30,116 nt of DNA from Caccovicinus sp051878975 (GCA_051878975.1 JBJELD010000101.1:1-30116), one strand, 5' to 3'. Shown: positions 1 to 9,290, counted from the first letter of the stretch. The notes: generated by a model not told the origin, from the letters alone. Numbers and translations are program-made.

Positions 1-669
1 ATGATACATGGTATTCTGAAATACAGTATCGGCGGTCACGAACTGTGGATTACTACAACTACCATAGGGATGCTGGTTATTTCCATTATCCTTCTGGTCC
101 TGGCGTTCATGGCAAAAAAAACCATGGAACGCGCAACAGATGTGCCGGGAACCTTCCAGAATATTCTGGAGCTGGGCGTAGAGATGCTGGAAAAGATGGC
201 GCAGGGAATCTTGGGTTCAAATGCCAGAAAGTTTGCAAACTACATTGGGACTATCTTTCTTTTCATTTTGTTCTGCAATCTGAGCGGCCTTTTGGGCCTG
301 CGGGCGCCGACAGCAGACTTTGGAGTTACGTTTCTGCTGGGTATGTTTACCTTTGCAATTGTCCAGTTTCAGGGCATCAAGAATCGGAAGCTGCGGCATT
401 TTACCAGCTTATTTGAGCCGATTCCGCTGCTGTTCCCGATCAACCTGATCGGCGAAGTGGCAAATCCGATTTCGATTTCGCTCCGTCTATTTGCAAACTT
501 ATTATCCGGTGTCATCATCATGGGATTGTGGTACGGAATGCTTCCGATTTTTGTGAACATCGGTATTCCGGCAGCGCTGCATGTGTACTGTGATTTGTTC
601 TCCGGATGCATTCAGACATATGTATTCTGTATGCTGACCATGGTATACATCAATGACAAGATGGAGTAG
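1..669 (+). CDS. atpB: F1Fo ATP synthase subunit a
   Basis: Membrane subunit a of the Fo sector, which forms the two ion half-channels next to the c-ring. The 222-residue product has about five to six hydrophobic helices. The essential arginine lies in the conserved segment SLRLFANLLSG (R162), followed by a family-typical C-terminal helix pair. Length fits the short Gram-positive form. It opens the operon visible here and lies 37 nt before atpE. The ATG is the very first base of the window, so its ribosome binding site, and any upstream atpI or longer start, cannot be seen. Identification rests on the Arg motif plus gene order and is very secure; the start is less so. Confidence 0.95.
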   Translation: MIHGILKYSIGGHELWITTTTIGMLVISIILLVLAFMAKKTMERATDVPGTFQNILELGVEMLEKMAQGILGSNARKFANYIGTIFLFILFCNLSGLLGLRAPTADFGVTFLLGMFTFAIVQFQGIKNRKLRHFTSLFEPIPLLFPINLIGEVANPISISLRLFANLLSGVIIMGLWYGMLPIFVNIGIPAALHVYCDLFSGCIQTYVFCMLTMVYINDKME

Positions 670-706
670 TTTCAACATTCACTAAATAATCTAGGAGGAA
701 ATTAGT

Positions 707-961
707 ATGAATTTTTCAGGACAGGATTTTATTTACGGTTGTTCCGCAATTGGTGCTGGTCTGGCGATGATCGCCGGTATCGGACCTGGTATTGGTCAGG
801 GTATCGCTGCTGGTTACGGTGCGTCTGCAGTAGGACGTAACCCGGGCGCAAAATCCGACATTACTTCCACCATGCTTTTAGGACAGGCAGTTGCCGAGAC
901 CACCGGTCTGTACGGCCTGGTTGTTGCGATTATCTTAATGTTCGTAAAGCCTTTCGGTTGA
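707..961 (+). CDS. atpE: F1Fo ATP synthase subunit c (probable Na+-binding type)
   Basis: Proteolipid c-subunit, 84 residues, with two membrane helices joined by the polar loop GRNPGAK (43-49). The ion-binding carboxylate is E64. Around it stand Q31 (in GIGQG), V62, T65, T66 and Y69. This matches the Gln/Val/Glu/Ser-Thr/Thr/Tyr ligand set known from Na+-translocating c-rings such as Ilyobacter tartaricus and Acetobacterium woodii, with Thr in place of the usual Ser after the Glu. I infer Na+ coupling from this. A good AGGAGG site (693-698) precedes the ATG. The gene sits between atpB and atpF as usual; its mRNA would be the most heavily translated of the operon. Confidence 0.96.
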   Translation: MNFSGQDFIYGCSAIGAGLAMIAGIGPGIGQGIAAGYGASAVGRNPGAKSDITSTMLLGQAVAETTGLYGLVVAIILMFVKPFG

Positions 962-1006
962 TTGGCCCCGCACAGAAAATCGTAGCGCAGGAGAGGAGGC
1001 AACGTC

Positions 1007-1531
1007 TTGGACGAATTTTTAAGAATTATTGGATTTGACTGGCAGTTAATCCATGATGCGGTATTAACTGGCATCAATGTTTTCATCCTGTTCTTTGCGC
1101 TGTCCTACTTGCTGTTTAATCCGGTGCGGGACTTTTTGGAGAAGAGACGCCAGAAAATTGCAGGAGAACTGCAGGAGGCGGCCGACAACAAAAAGACGGC
1201 ACAGGAATTAAAGGCAGAGTATGAAAGCAAGCTGAAAGAAGTTAATAAAGAGGCAGATGCAATCCTTGCAGAGGCCAGAAAGAAAGCCCAGATCAAGGAG
1301 GCAGACATTCTGAGCGAGGCAAGGGCGGAGGCAGCCAGAATCATTGAGCGGGCAAACCGCCAGGTGGAGCTGGAGCGCAAGAAGGCTCTGGATGATATGA
1401 AGCAGGAAATCGTATCGATCGCGTCTGTAATGGCCGGTAAGGTGGTTGCTGCTTCCATGGATGCAAAGATTCAGGACAGCCTGATTGATGAGACATTGAA
1501 GGAGATGGGTGAGAGTACATGGCTAAGCTAG
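1007..1531 (+). CDS. atpF: F1Fo ATP synthase subunit b (TTG start)
   Basis: Peripheral stalk subunit b, 174 residues. One N-terminal membrane helix (about residues 15-37) is followed by a long charged, Ala/Glu/Lys-rich coiled coil (about 40-150) that dimerises and holds F1 to Fo through the delta subunit. The start is TTG at 1007: AGGAGG at 994-999 is spaced 7 nt from it, and the next in-frame ATG lies well inside the gene. The 3' end overlaps atpH by 13 nt, which suggests translational coupling. TTG starts are common for this gene in Gram-positives and may lower its expression relative to atpE. Confidence 0.94.
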   Translation: MDEFLRIIGFDWQLIHDAVLTGINVFILFFALSYLLFNPVRDFLEKRRQKIAGELQEAADNKKTAQELKAEYESKLKEVNKEADAILAEARKKAQIKEADILSEARAEAARIIERANRQVELERKKALDDMKQEIVSIASVMAGKVVAASMDAKIQDSLIDETLKEMGESTWLS

Positions 1532-2067
1532 TATCAAAGGTATACGGCGATGCCCTGATGGAAGCCGCCCTGGAGCGCGGGGAGCTGGATTCCTTGTATA
1601 AGGAAGCCGGAGCCCTGGCAGAAGTTTGGAAGGAGAACCCGGAATTTGCGGCGCTTCTGGACAACCCGAAGGTTGTGAAGGAAGAAAAGCTGGCGGTTCT
1701 TGACAAGGTTTTCCGTGACCGGATTTCCCTGGATATGCTGGGCTTCCTGACCACAGCTGTGGAAAAGGGCAGGCACAAGGAGATTCCTTCCATCCTGGAG
1801 TATTTCATCGGCCAGGTAAAGGAGTACAAAAAAATCGGCATTGCCTATGTGGCGAGCGCCGTGGCTTTAAGCAGCGCGCAGAAGGCGCAGGTAAAAGAAC
1901 GGTTATTATCAACCACCTCCTATGTGGAGTTTGAGATTCACTATACGGTTGACCCTTCGCTGATCGGCGGTATGGTCATCCGGATTGGTGACCGGGTGGT
2001 GGATTCCAGCATTAAGACCCAGCTTTATAATCTTGAGAAGGAACTCATGAAGATTCAGCTGGCGTGA
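1519..2067 (+). CDS. atpH: F1Fo ATP synthase subunit delta
   Basis: Delta (OSCP-type) subunit, 182 residues, linking the top of the F1 head to subunit b. It has the usual two-part build: an N-terminal helical domain beginning ALMEAALERGELDSLYKEA, and a C-terminal region with the family signature DPSLIGGMVIRIGDRVVDSSI near residue 150. Its ATG lies inside the end of atpF (13-nt overlap) behind AAGGAG, so it probably depends on atpF translation. Length is normal for the family. Confidence 0.94.
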   Translation: MAKLVSKVYGDALMEAALERGELDSLYKEAGALAEVWKENPEFAALLDNPKVVKEEKLAVLDKVFRDRISLDMLGFLTTAVEKGRHKEIPSILEYFIGQVKEYKKIGIAYVASAVALSSAQKAQVKERLLSTTSYVEFEIHYTVDPSLIGGMVIRIGDRVVDSSIKTQLYNLEKELMKIQLA

Positions 2068-2112
2068 TGGTTTGTTTTACATTAACAAAGAAAGAAGGTG
2101 CGAACCTTAGTT

Positions 2113-3615
<1,503 letters not shown>

Positions 3616-3632
3616 AAGGCAGGTGAACCATC

Positions 3633-4493
3633 ATGGCATCCATGAGAGATATAAAACGAAGACGTGCCAGTATCCAGAGCACGGAGCAGATTACCAAGGC
3701 CATGAAGCTGGTTTCCACGGTTAAGCTGCAGAAGTCCAAGGGAAAGGCAGAGGAGTCCGCTCCCTACTTTAACCTGATGTATGATACCATTTGCTCTATC
3801 CTGCGCCGCTCCGGAAATATCGAGCATAAATACCTGCAGGCAGGTGCGTCGAAGAAGAAGGCAGTTATTGCCATCACCTCGAATCGTGGTCTGGCAGGCG
3901 GATACAACAACAATATTATCCGTCTGATCACTGGAAACGAAGTGCTGACGCCGGAGGACACCATTGTGTATGCCATCGGGCGGAAGGGCCGTGACGGCCT
4001 GGAACGGAAGGGGTATACCATCAAGGTGGATTATTCGGATGTGATCAGCGAGCCGATGTATCAGGATGCATCCGATATTACGTTTGAGCTGCTGGATGCA
4101 TTTGCGCAGGGAGAGATCGGGGAAATTTACCTGGCTTACACCTTCTTTAAAAATACGGTGGTCCATGTGCCGACGCTGATTAAGCTTCTCCCGGTTGAGC
4201 CGGAGCTTTCGGACGAGGCATTGAGCCATAATGAACTGATGATGAACTATGAACCAAATGAGGATGAGGTGCTGAATGCCATCATCCCCAAATATATGAG
4301 CAGCCTGATCTACGGTGCCCTTCTGGAAGCGGCAGCCAGTGAGAACGGCGCCCGTATGACCGCCATGGATTCCGCAACCAGCAATGCGGAGGAAATGATC
4401 GGAAAACTGAGCCTGCAGTACAACCGTGCCCGCCAGGGTGCGATTACCCAGGAGCTTACAGAAATTATCGCCGGAGCCAACGCGATCAATTAG
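3633..4493 (+). CDS. atpG: F1Fo ATP synthase subunit gamma
   Basis: Central rotor shaft of F1, 286 residues. The N-terminus MASMRDIKRRRASIQSTEQI and the C-terminal helix with MDSATSNAEEMI and the near-invariant NRARQGAITQELTEI are classical gamma motifs; together they form the antiparallel coiled coil inside the alpha3beta3 ring. A central GLAGGYNNNI segment also matches the family. It sits between atpA and atpD. The 63-nt gap to atpD holds a small hairpin (4515-4530, 6-bp arms TGCAGG/CCTGCA). Confidence 0.95.
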   Translation: MASMRDIKRRRASIQSTEQITKAMKLVSTVKLQKSKGKAEESAPYFNLMYDTICSILRRSGNIEHKYLQAGASKKKAVIAITSNRGLAGGYNNNIIRLITGNEVLTPEDTIVYAIGRKGRDGLERKGYTIKVDYSDVISEPMYQDASDITFELLDAFAQGEIGEIYLAYTFFKNTVVHVPTLIKLLPVEPELSDEALSHNELMMNYEPNEDEVLNAIIPKYMSSLIYGALLEAAASENGARMTAMDSATSNAEEMIGKLSLQYNRARQGAITQELTEIIAGANAIN

Positions 4494-4556
4494 CGCCGCC
4501 CGGCAGGAATATGATGCAGGGGTTCCTGCAGAAGAAATCAAAAAAGGAGAAACAAG

Positions 4557-5948
4557 ATGGCAGAACAAAACACAGGTAAGATCACTCAGATCATCGGTGC
4601 TGTTTTGGATATCAAATTCAGCCAGGGCCATCTGCCGGAAATCAATGATGCGATCAACATCACGATGAAGGACGGCAAGAAGCTGGTGGCAGAGGTATCC
4701 CAGCATCTGGGTGATGATACGGTTCGTTGTATCGCCATGGGACCGACGGACGGTCTGGTAAGAGGCACGGAGGCTGTTGCAACCGGCGCACCGATCACCG
4801 TTCCGGTAGGCGAAAAAACGCTGGGCCGCATCTTCAACGTTCTGGGCGATCCGATTGACAATAAGCCGGCGCCTGAGGTGGAAGAGCATCTTCCGATCCA
4901 CAGAAAACCGCCGACCTTTGAGGAGCAGTCCACCGAGACCGAGATCCTTGAGACAGGAATCAAGGTCGTAGACCTTCTGTGTCCTTATCAGAAGGGTGGT
5001 AAGATCGGTCTGTTCGGCGGCGCCGGTGTAGGCAAGACCGTTCTGATTCAGGAGCTGATCCGTAATATTGCAACGGAGCACGGCGGCTATTCCGTATTCA
5101 CCGGTGTAGGCGAGCGTACCCGTGAAGGAAACGATTTATACTACGAGATGAGTGAATCCGGCGTTATCAACAAGACCACCATGGTATTTGGTCAGATGAA
5201 CGAGCCGCCGGGAGCCCGTATGAGAGTGGGCCTGACCGGTCTGACGATGGCAGAGTATTTCCGTGATAAAGGCGGAAAGGACGTGCTGCTGTTTATTGAC
5301 AACATTTTCCGTTTCACTCAGGCAGGTTCCGAGGTATCTGCGCTGCTTGGCCGTATGCCTTCTGCAGTAGGTTATCAGCCGACACTGCAGACGGAGATGG
5401 GTGCTCTTCAGGAACGGATTACTTCTACCAAGAATGGCTCCATCACTTCCGTACAGGCAGTTTACGTGCCGGCGGATGACCTTACAGACCCGGCTCCGGC
5501 AAACACCTTCGCTCACCTGGATGCAACCACCGTACTTTCCCGTTCCATCGTGGAGTTAGGTATTTATCCGGCTGTTGACCCGCTGGAGTCTACCTCCCGT
5601 ATTCTGGATCCGCGTATCGTAGGTGAGGAGCATTACAAGGTTGCCCGCGGTGTGCAGGAAGTGCTTCAGAAGTATAAAGAGCTGCAGGATATTATCGCCA
5701 TGCTGGGTATGGATGAGCTTTCTGAGGAAGACAAGCTGACCGTATCCCGTGCACGTAAGATCCAGAGATTCCTGTCGCAGCCGTTCTTCGTAGCCGGACA
5801 GTTTACCGGTATGGAGGGACGTTATGTGCCGCTGAACGAGACGATTCAGGGCTTTAAGGAGATTCTGGAAGGCAAACATGATGATATTCCGGAGAACCTG
5901 TTCTTAAATGCAGGTAACATTGATGACGTTCTCGCCCGTGTGAAATAG
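4557..5948 (+). CDS. atpD: F1Fo ATP synthase subunit beta
   Basis: Catalytic F1 subunit, 463 residues. The Walker A motif GGAGVGKT is at about 154-161, followed by GVGERTREGNDLY with the catalytic Glu, and by the Walker B strand VLLFIDNIFRF. The ATPase signature PAVDPLESTSR is present. An AAAAAAGGAGA site precedes the ATG. The 63-nt intercistronic space upstream contains a short hairpin that could tune beta relative to gamma, but nothing shows this directly. A very long antisense reading frame over this gene is a codon-bias shadow. Confidence 0.97.
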   Translation: MAEQNTGKITQIIGAVLDIKFSQGHLPEINDAINITMKDGKKLVAEVSQHLGDDTVRCIAMGPTDGLVRGTEAVATGAPITVPVGEKTLGRIFNVLGDPIDNKPAPEVEEHLPIHRKPPTFEEQSTETEILETGIKVVDLLCPYQKGGKIGLFGGAGVGKTVLIQELIRNIATEHGGYSVFTGVGERTREGNDLYYEMSESGVINKTTMVFGQMNEPPGARMRVGLTGLTMAEYFRDKGGKDVLLFIDNIFRFTQAGSEVSALLGRMPSAVGYQPTLQTEMGALQERITSTKNGSITSVQAVYVPADDLTDPAPANTFAHLDATTVLSRSIVELGIYPAVDPLESTSRILDPRIVGEEHYKVARGVQEVLQKYKELQDIIAMLGMDELSEEDKLTVSRARKIQRFLSQPFFVAGQFTGMEGRYVPLNETIQGFKEILEGKHDDIPENLFLNAGNIDDVLARVK

Positions 5949-5959
5949 GGGGGAAGGCT

Positions 5960-6358
5960 ATGGCAGATCTCTTTAAGTTAAGAATCATTACCCCGGATAA
6001 GACCTTTTTTGAAGGGGATGTTCAGATGGTGGAGCTGACCACCACGGAAGGACAGATCGGTATTTATGCCAGACATATTCCGCTGACGGCGATCATCGCT
6101 CCCGGCGTGCTGAAAATCCATGAGGACAGCGAGGTAAAGGAGGCCGCTTTGCTGGCCGGCTTTATCCAGGTCCTGCCGGATGCCGTGACAATTATGGCAG
6201 AGGTGGCTGAGTGGCCGGATGAGATTGACGCAAACCGTGCTATGGAAGCGAAGATCCGTGCGGAGCGGAGATTGAAGGACGGAGGTTCGGAGATCGACAC
6301 CGCCCGTGCCGAGATGTCGCTGAAGCGTGCTCTCGTGCGACTGGAAGTGCACGGTTAG
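5960..6358 (+). CDS. atpC: F1Fo ATP synthase subunit epsilon
   Basis: Epsilon subunit, 132 residues: an N-terminal beta-sandwich (about 1-85, with TTTEGQIGIYARHIPLTA, the strongest family signature) and a two-helix C-terminal domain rich in Arg/Glu/Ala (about 88-132). It couples gamma to the c-ring, and its C-terminal hairpin can inhibit ATP hydrolysis. It begins 11 nt after atpD behind GGGGGGAAGG and closes the operon; a strong terminator follows 27 nt after the stop. Confidence 0.95.
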   Translation: MADLFKLRIITPDKTFFEGDVQMVELTTTEGQIGIYARHIPLTAIIAPGVLKIHEDSEVKEAALLAGFIQVLPDAVTIMAEVAEWPDEIDANRAMEAKIRAERRLKDGGSEIDTARAEMSLKRALVRLEVHG

Positions 6359-6384
6359 AACCGAATCCGAATAAGCAGACTGGA

Positions 6385-6430
6385 CTCTGCCTTTCGGACC
6401 GCATCCGGCGGGCCGAAAGGCAGAGTTTTG
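6385..6430 (+). terminator. Terminator of the atp operon
   Basis: A 13-bp perfect inverted repeat (6385-6397 with 6413-6425, CTCTGCCTTTCGG and its complement), 15-nt loop, followed by TTTTG. Its place 27 nt after atpC marks the end of the ATP synthase transcript. Confidence 0.85.
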
Positions 6431-6451
6431 CAAAAAATATTCGGCAATCTC

Positions 6452-6480
6452 TTGTAATTAAAGGGGAAAAGCGGTATAAT
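6452..6480 (+). promoter_or_regulatory. Promoter of the tRNA-Ala gene
   Basis: TTGTAA (6452-6457), 17-nt spacer, TATAAT (6475-6480). It lies 11 nt before the mature tRNA 5' end, so transcription would begin close to or within a few bases of the tRNA. The sigma-A-type fit is good. Confidence 0.75.
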
Positions 6481-6491
6481 ATGGCAGGTAA

Positions 6492-6564
6492 GGGCTCGTA
6501 GCTTAGCTGGGAAAGCGCTGCGTTCGCAACGCAGAGACCGAGGGTTCGAATCCCTTCGGGTCCA
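6492..6564 (+). tRNA. tRNA-Ala (anticodon CGC)
   Basis: A full cloverleaf can be drawn. The acceptor stem is 6492-6498 with 6557-6563. The D arm has GCTT/AAGC. The anticodon stem CTGCG/CGCAG closes a loop TTCGCAA with anticodon CGC (6525-6527). The T arm is GAGGG/CCCTT with loop TTCGAAT. The third acceptor pair is G:U, the identity element by which alanyl-tRNA synthetase recognises its tRNA, and the discriminator is A. CCA is not encoded. It reads the GCG codon. It stands alone between two terminators, with its own promoter. Confidence 0.95.
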
Positions 6565-6569
6565 TTGTA

Positions 6570-6605
6570 AAAATCCGGATTCTGTGACGAATCCGGATTT
6601 TTTTC
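6570..6605 (+). terminator. Terminator of the tRNA gene
   Basis: AATCCGGATTC at 6572-6582 pairs with GAATCCGGATT at 6589-6599 around a 6-nt loop, and a run of seven T follows. It begins only a few bases after the tRNA, so the primary transcript is very short. Confidence 0.9.
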
Positions 6606-6617
6606 ATACAGATAGGG

Positions 6618-6646
6618 TTGCTGTGTACAGGAATTCATGATACACT
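6618..6646 (+). promoter_or_regulatory. Probable promoter of the flavodiiron gene
   Basis: TTGCTG (6618-6623), 17-nt spacer, TACACT (6641-6646) preceded by TGA, giving an extended -10. It would give a leader of about 65 nt. The match is moderate. Confidence 0.5.
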
Positions 6647-6717
6647 AGGCATAACTGTTTTTTATTCTTGTTAACCAGTTTAAACCATAAACTTCATAAT
6701 ATTAAGGAGAGATGAAA

Positions 6718-8508
6718 ATGGAGATTACAAACGACATCAGATATGTGGGTGTAAATGACCATGACGTGGACCTGTTTGAAGGCCAGTATGTGGTCCCGAA
6801 CGGCATGTCTTATAATTCGTATGTCATTATGGACGAGAAGATTGCCGTTATGGATACAGTAGATGCCCGTTTTAAACATGAATGGCTGGATCAGATCGGT
6901 GCGCTGCTCGGCGACCGTCATCCGGATTACCTGATCATTCAGCACATGGAGCCGGATCATTCGGCCAATATTGCAGCATTCATGCAGATCTATGCGGATA
7001 CCACCATTGTATCCAGTGCAAAGGCATTCGCCATGATGAAACAGTTCTTCGGAACCGATTTCGCGGATCGGAGCATTGAGATCAAGGAAGGAGATACGCT
7101 TCCTCTTGGAAAGCATACTCTGTCATTTGTTGCTGCTCCGATGGTTCATTGGCCGGAGGTTATGGTGACGTATGACACCTGCGACAAGGTGCTGTTTTCG
7201 GCAGACGGATTCGGAAAATTCGGTGCTCTGGATGTGGAAGAAGACTGGACGGATGAGGCACGCCGGTATTATATCGGAATCGTCGGAAAATACGGCGCAC
7301 AGGTACAAAAGCTTTTAAAGAAGGCAGCCGGACTGGACATTCAGACCATCTGCCCGCTTCACGGTCCGGTTCTGAAAGAAAACCTGGGCTATTATCTTGG
7401 CCTGTACAACACCTGGTCCTCCTATGAGGCGGAGTCGGAGGGCATTGTCATTGCCTATACCTCGATTTACGGACATACCAAGAAGGCAGTTCAGGTTCTG
7501 GAAGACAAACTCCGCGCAAAGGGCTGCCCGAAGATCGTAGTGCATGATCTGGCCCGCACCGATATGGCGAAGGCTGTGGAAGATGCGTTCCGTTACAATA
7601 AGCTGATTCTGGCTACTACCACCTACAATGCAGATATTTTCCCGTTTATGAGAGAATTCATTGAGCATCTGACGGAGCGGAATTATCAGAATCGCACCGT
7701 TGCTCTGATTGAGAACGGTTCCTGGTCTCCGCTGGCTGCGAAGGTCATGAAAACGATGCTGGAGGGAAGCAAAAAGCTGACCTTTGCCAATACGTCTGTC
7801 CGCATCCTGTCTGCTCTGAATGAGGAGAGCAGCGCACAGCTGGAGGCACTGGCGGAAGAACTCTGCGTAGATTATATTGCTCAGCACGCGGATACTGCCA
7901 ATAAGAATGACCTGTCTGCCCTGTTTAACATCGGATACGGCCTGTATGTGGTGACTTCCAATGATGGGAAGAAGGACAATGGTCTGATTGTCAACACGGT
8001 ATCTCAGGTAACCAACACACCGAACCGGATCGCGGTTACCATCAACAAGGCTAATTATTCCCATCATGTGATCCGTCAGACCGGTGTTATGAACTTGAAC
8101 TGTCTGTCCACGGATGCGCCGTTTAGTGTATTTGAAAACTTTGGCTTCCAGAGCGGAAGAACGGCGGATAAGTTTGCAAACTGCAAACCGCTGCGCTCCG
8201 ACAACGGGCTGGTGTTCCTTCCGAAGTATATCAATTCCTTCATGTCCCTGAAGGTGGAGCAGTATGTGGATCTGGATACCCACGGTATGTTTATCTGCAG
8301 CATCACAGAGGCCAGAGTGATCTCCAGGGTGGAGACTATGACCTATACCTATTATCAGAATTATGTGAAGCCGAAACCGGAAACGGAAGGCAAGAAGGGC
8401 TTTGTCTGCAAGGTATGCGGATATATCTATGAAGGTGACGAACTGCCGGACGATTTTATCTGCCCGCTCTGCAAGCACGGAGCCGCCGATTTTGAGCCGA
8501 TTTCATAG
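6718..8508 (+). CDS. Flavodiiron protein fused to flavin reductase and rubredoxin domains
   Basis: Probable soluble O2/NO reductase of an anaerobe, 596 residues, with four modules. Residues 1-240 form the metallo-beta-lactamase-like diiron domain, with ligands H76, E78, D80 (HMEPDH), H144, D163 and H215 all present. Residues 243-385 form a flavodoxin domain (AYTSIYGHTKKA, FMN site). Residues 399-548 form a flavin-reductase-like domain (ALFNIGYGLYVVTS). Residues 562-596 form a rubredoxin with C564, C567, C582 and C585; only 14 residues separate the two Cys pairs, as in rubrerythrin. The last two modules resemble the separate Moorella high-molecular-weight rubredoxin that passes NADH electrons to FprA, so one chain may hold the whole path (inference). 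ATG 6718 is preferred over ATG 6712 because AGGAGA (6705-6710) is 7 nt from it. The gene stands alone between a promoter and a terminator. Confidence 0.92.
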   Translation: MEITNDIRYVGVNDHDVDLFEGQYVVPNGMSYNSYVIMDEKIAVMDTVDARFKHEWLDQIGALLGDRHPDYLIIQHMEPDHSANIAAFMQIYADTTIVSSAKAFAMMKQFFGTDFADRSIEIKEGDTLPLGKHTLSFVAAPMVHWPEVMVTYDTCDKVLFSADGFGKFGALDVEEDWTDEARRYYIGIVGKYGAQVQKLLKKAAGLDIQTICPLHGPVLKENLGYYLGLYNTWSSYEAESEGIVIAYTSIYGHTKKAVQVLEDKLRAKGCPKIVVHDLARTDMAKAVEDAFRYNKLILATTTYNADIFPFMREFIEHLTERNYQNRTVALIENGSWSPLAAKVMKTMLEGSKKLTFANTSVRILSALNEESSAQLEALAEELCVDYIAQHADTANKNDLSALFNIGYGLYVVTSNDGKKDNGLIVNTVSQVTNTPNRIAVTINKANYSHHVIRQTGVMNLNCLSTDAPFSVFENFGFQSGRTADKFANCKPLRSDNGLVFLPKYINSFMSLKVEQYVDLDTHGMFICSITEARVISRVETMTYTYYQNYVKPKPETEGKKGFVCKVCGYIYEGDELPDDFICPLCKHGAADFEPIS

Positions 8509-8527
8509 TGCTTTGAGGATCAAAAAG

Positions 8528-8567
8528 AAAGGCGAAAACCGGAATGAAAGGTTTTCGCCTTTTTTCT
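8528..8567 (+). terminator. Terminator after the flavodiiron gene
   Basis: AAAGGCGAAAACC (8528-8540) pairs with GGTTTTCGCCTTT (8550-8562) around a 9-nt loop, followed by more T. It separates this gene from the heat-shock unit. Confidence 0.88.
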
Positions 8568-8601
8568 TGGCAGACAGGACACAAAAAATTCACAAATTTT
8601 A

Positions 8602-8628
8602 TTAGCACTCACTATTGACGAGTGCTAA
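8602..8628 (+). promoter_or_regulatory. CIRCE operator (HrcA binding site)
   Basis: A perfect CIRCE element: TTAGCACTC (8602-8610), 9-nt spacer, GAGTGCTAA (8620-8628). This is the operator of the heat-shock repressor HrcA, usually found before groESL or hrcA-dnaK. Here it precedes an hsp20 gene and overlaps the promoter, so bound HrcA should block RNA polymerase directly. Confidence 0.96.
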
Positions 8629-8643
8629 TAAAAGTGCTATAAC
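8615..8643 (+). promoter_or_regulatory. Heat-shock promoter of hsp20
   Basis: TTGACG (8615-8620) spans the CIRCE spacer and the first base of its right arm. After a 17-nt spacer comes TATAAC (8638-8643). Transcription would start near 8650, giving a leader of about 100 nt with a hairpin (GGGAAT 8663-8668 with ATTCCC 8675-8680). Confidence 0.85.
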
Positions 8644-8750
8644 ATAATCAGAACAAAGGAAAGGGAATCAAAAAATTCCCCAAACATCCCGGTTCCAGGA
8701 AACAAGGTAACAACGCCAAAAAGTGATTGTATGAAAAGGAGAGATGATTT

Positions 8751-9215
8751 ATGTTGATGCCTAGTATTTTTGGAGAAGATATGTTTGATGATTTTATGAG
8801 AGATTTTCCGTTTTTTGATGACAGAGAAGAACAGAAGCTGGAAAAGAAGCTGTACGGCCGCAGAGGCAAAAACTTAATGAAGACCGATATTAAGGAAACG
8901 GATGAAGGCTATGAGCTGGAGATGGATCTGCCCGGATTTACCACCGATGAGGTAAAGGCTTCCCTGGAGAATGGCTATCTGGCCATCAGCGCCGCGAAGG
9001 GGCTGGATCAGGATGAGCAGGACAAGAAAACCGGCAAGTACATCCGCCGCGAACGCTATGCCGGCGCCTGTGAGCGTACTTTCTATGTAGGGGAAGAGGT
9101 TACGGAGGAGGATATCAAGGCAGAATTCCGGCATGGTATCCTGAAGCTGTTTATTCCGAAGAAGGAAGCGAAACCGGCAGCAGAAGAGAAGAAATATATT
9201 TCTATTGAAGGATGA
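8751..9215 (+). CDS. hsp20: Small heat-shock protein, Hsp20/alpha-crystallin family
   Basis: ATP-independent holdase chaperone, 154 residues. An N-terminal arm (1-42, MPSIFGEDMFDDFMRDFPFF) is followed by the alpha-crystallin domain (about 43-138), which includes ELEMDLPGFTTDEVKASLENGYL and the signature GILKLFIPKK. A short C-terminal tail ends YISIEG, whose I-S-I is the oligomerisation motif. AAGGAGA (8736-8742) is 8 nt before the ATG and fixes the start. The gene is monocistronic, controlled by the CIRCE element upstream and closed by a terminator at 9261-9290. Confidence 0.95.
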   Translation: MLMPSIFGEDMFDDFMRDFPFFDDREEQKLEKKLYGRRGKNLMKTDIKETDEGYELEMDLPGFTTDEVKASLENGYLAISAAKGLDQDEQDKKTGKYIRRERYAGACERTFYVGEEVTEEDIKAEFRHGILKLFIPKKEAKPAAEEKKYISIEG

Positions 9216-9260
9216 TACGTTCAAGAAACCTGTTTATGAAAATACTTTCCGGAAAGAGAG

Positions 9261-9290
9261 GACCGTCAGAGAAATCTGGCGGTCTTTTTT
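9261..9290 (+). terminator. Terminator of hsp20
   Basis: GACCGTCAGA (9261-9270) pairs over ten bases with TCTGGCGGTC (9275-9284) around a GAAA loop, with one G:U pair; six T follow. Confidence 0.9.

Noticed and set aside
4515..4530. Hairpin TGCAGG/CCTGCA between atpG and atpD
   Set aside because: Only six base pairs, no T-run, and the operon clearly continues; it is mentioned with the genes but not called a terminator.
7315..8478. 387-codon minus-strand frame inside the flavodiiron gene
   Set aside because: Fully antisense to a gene whose metal ligands are all intact; no start signals and no recognisable motif.
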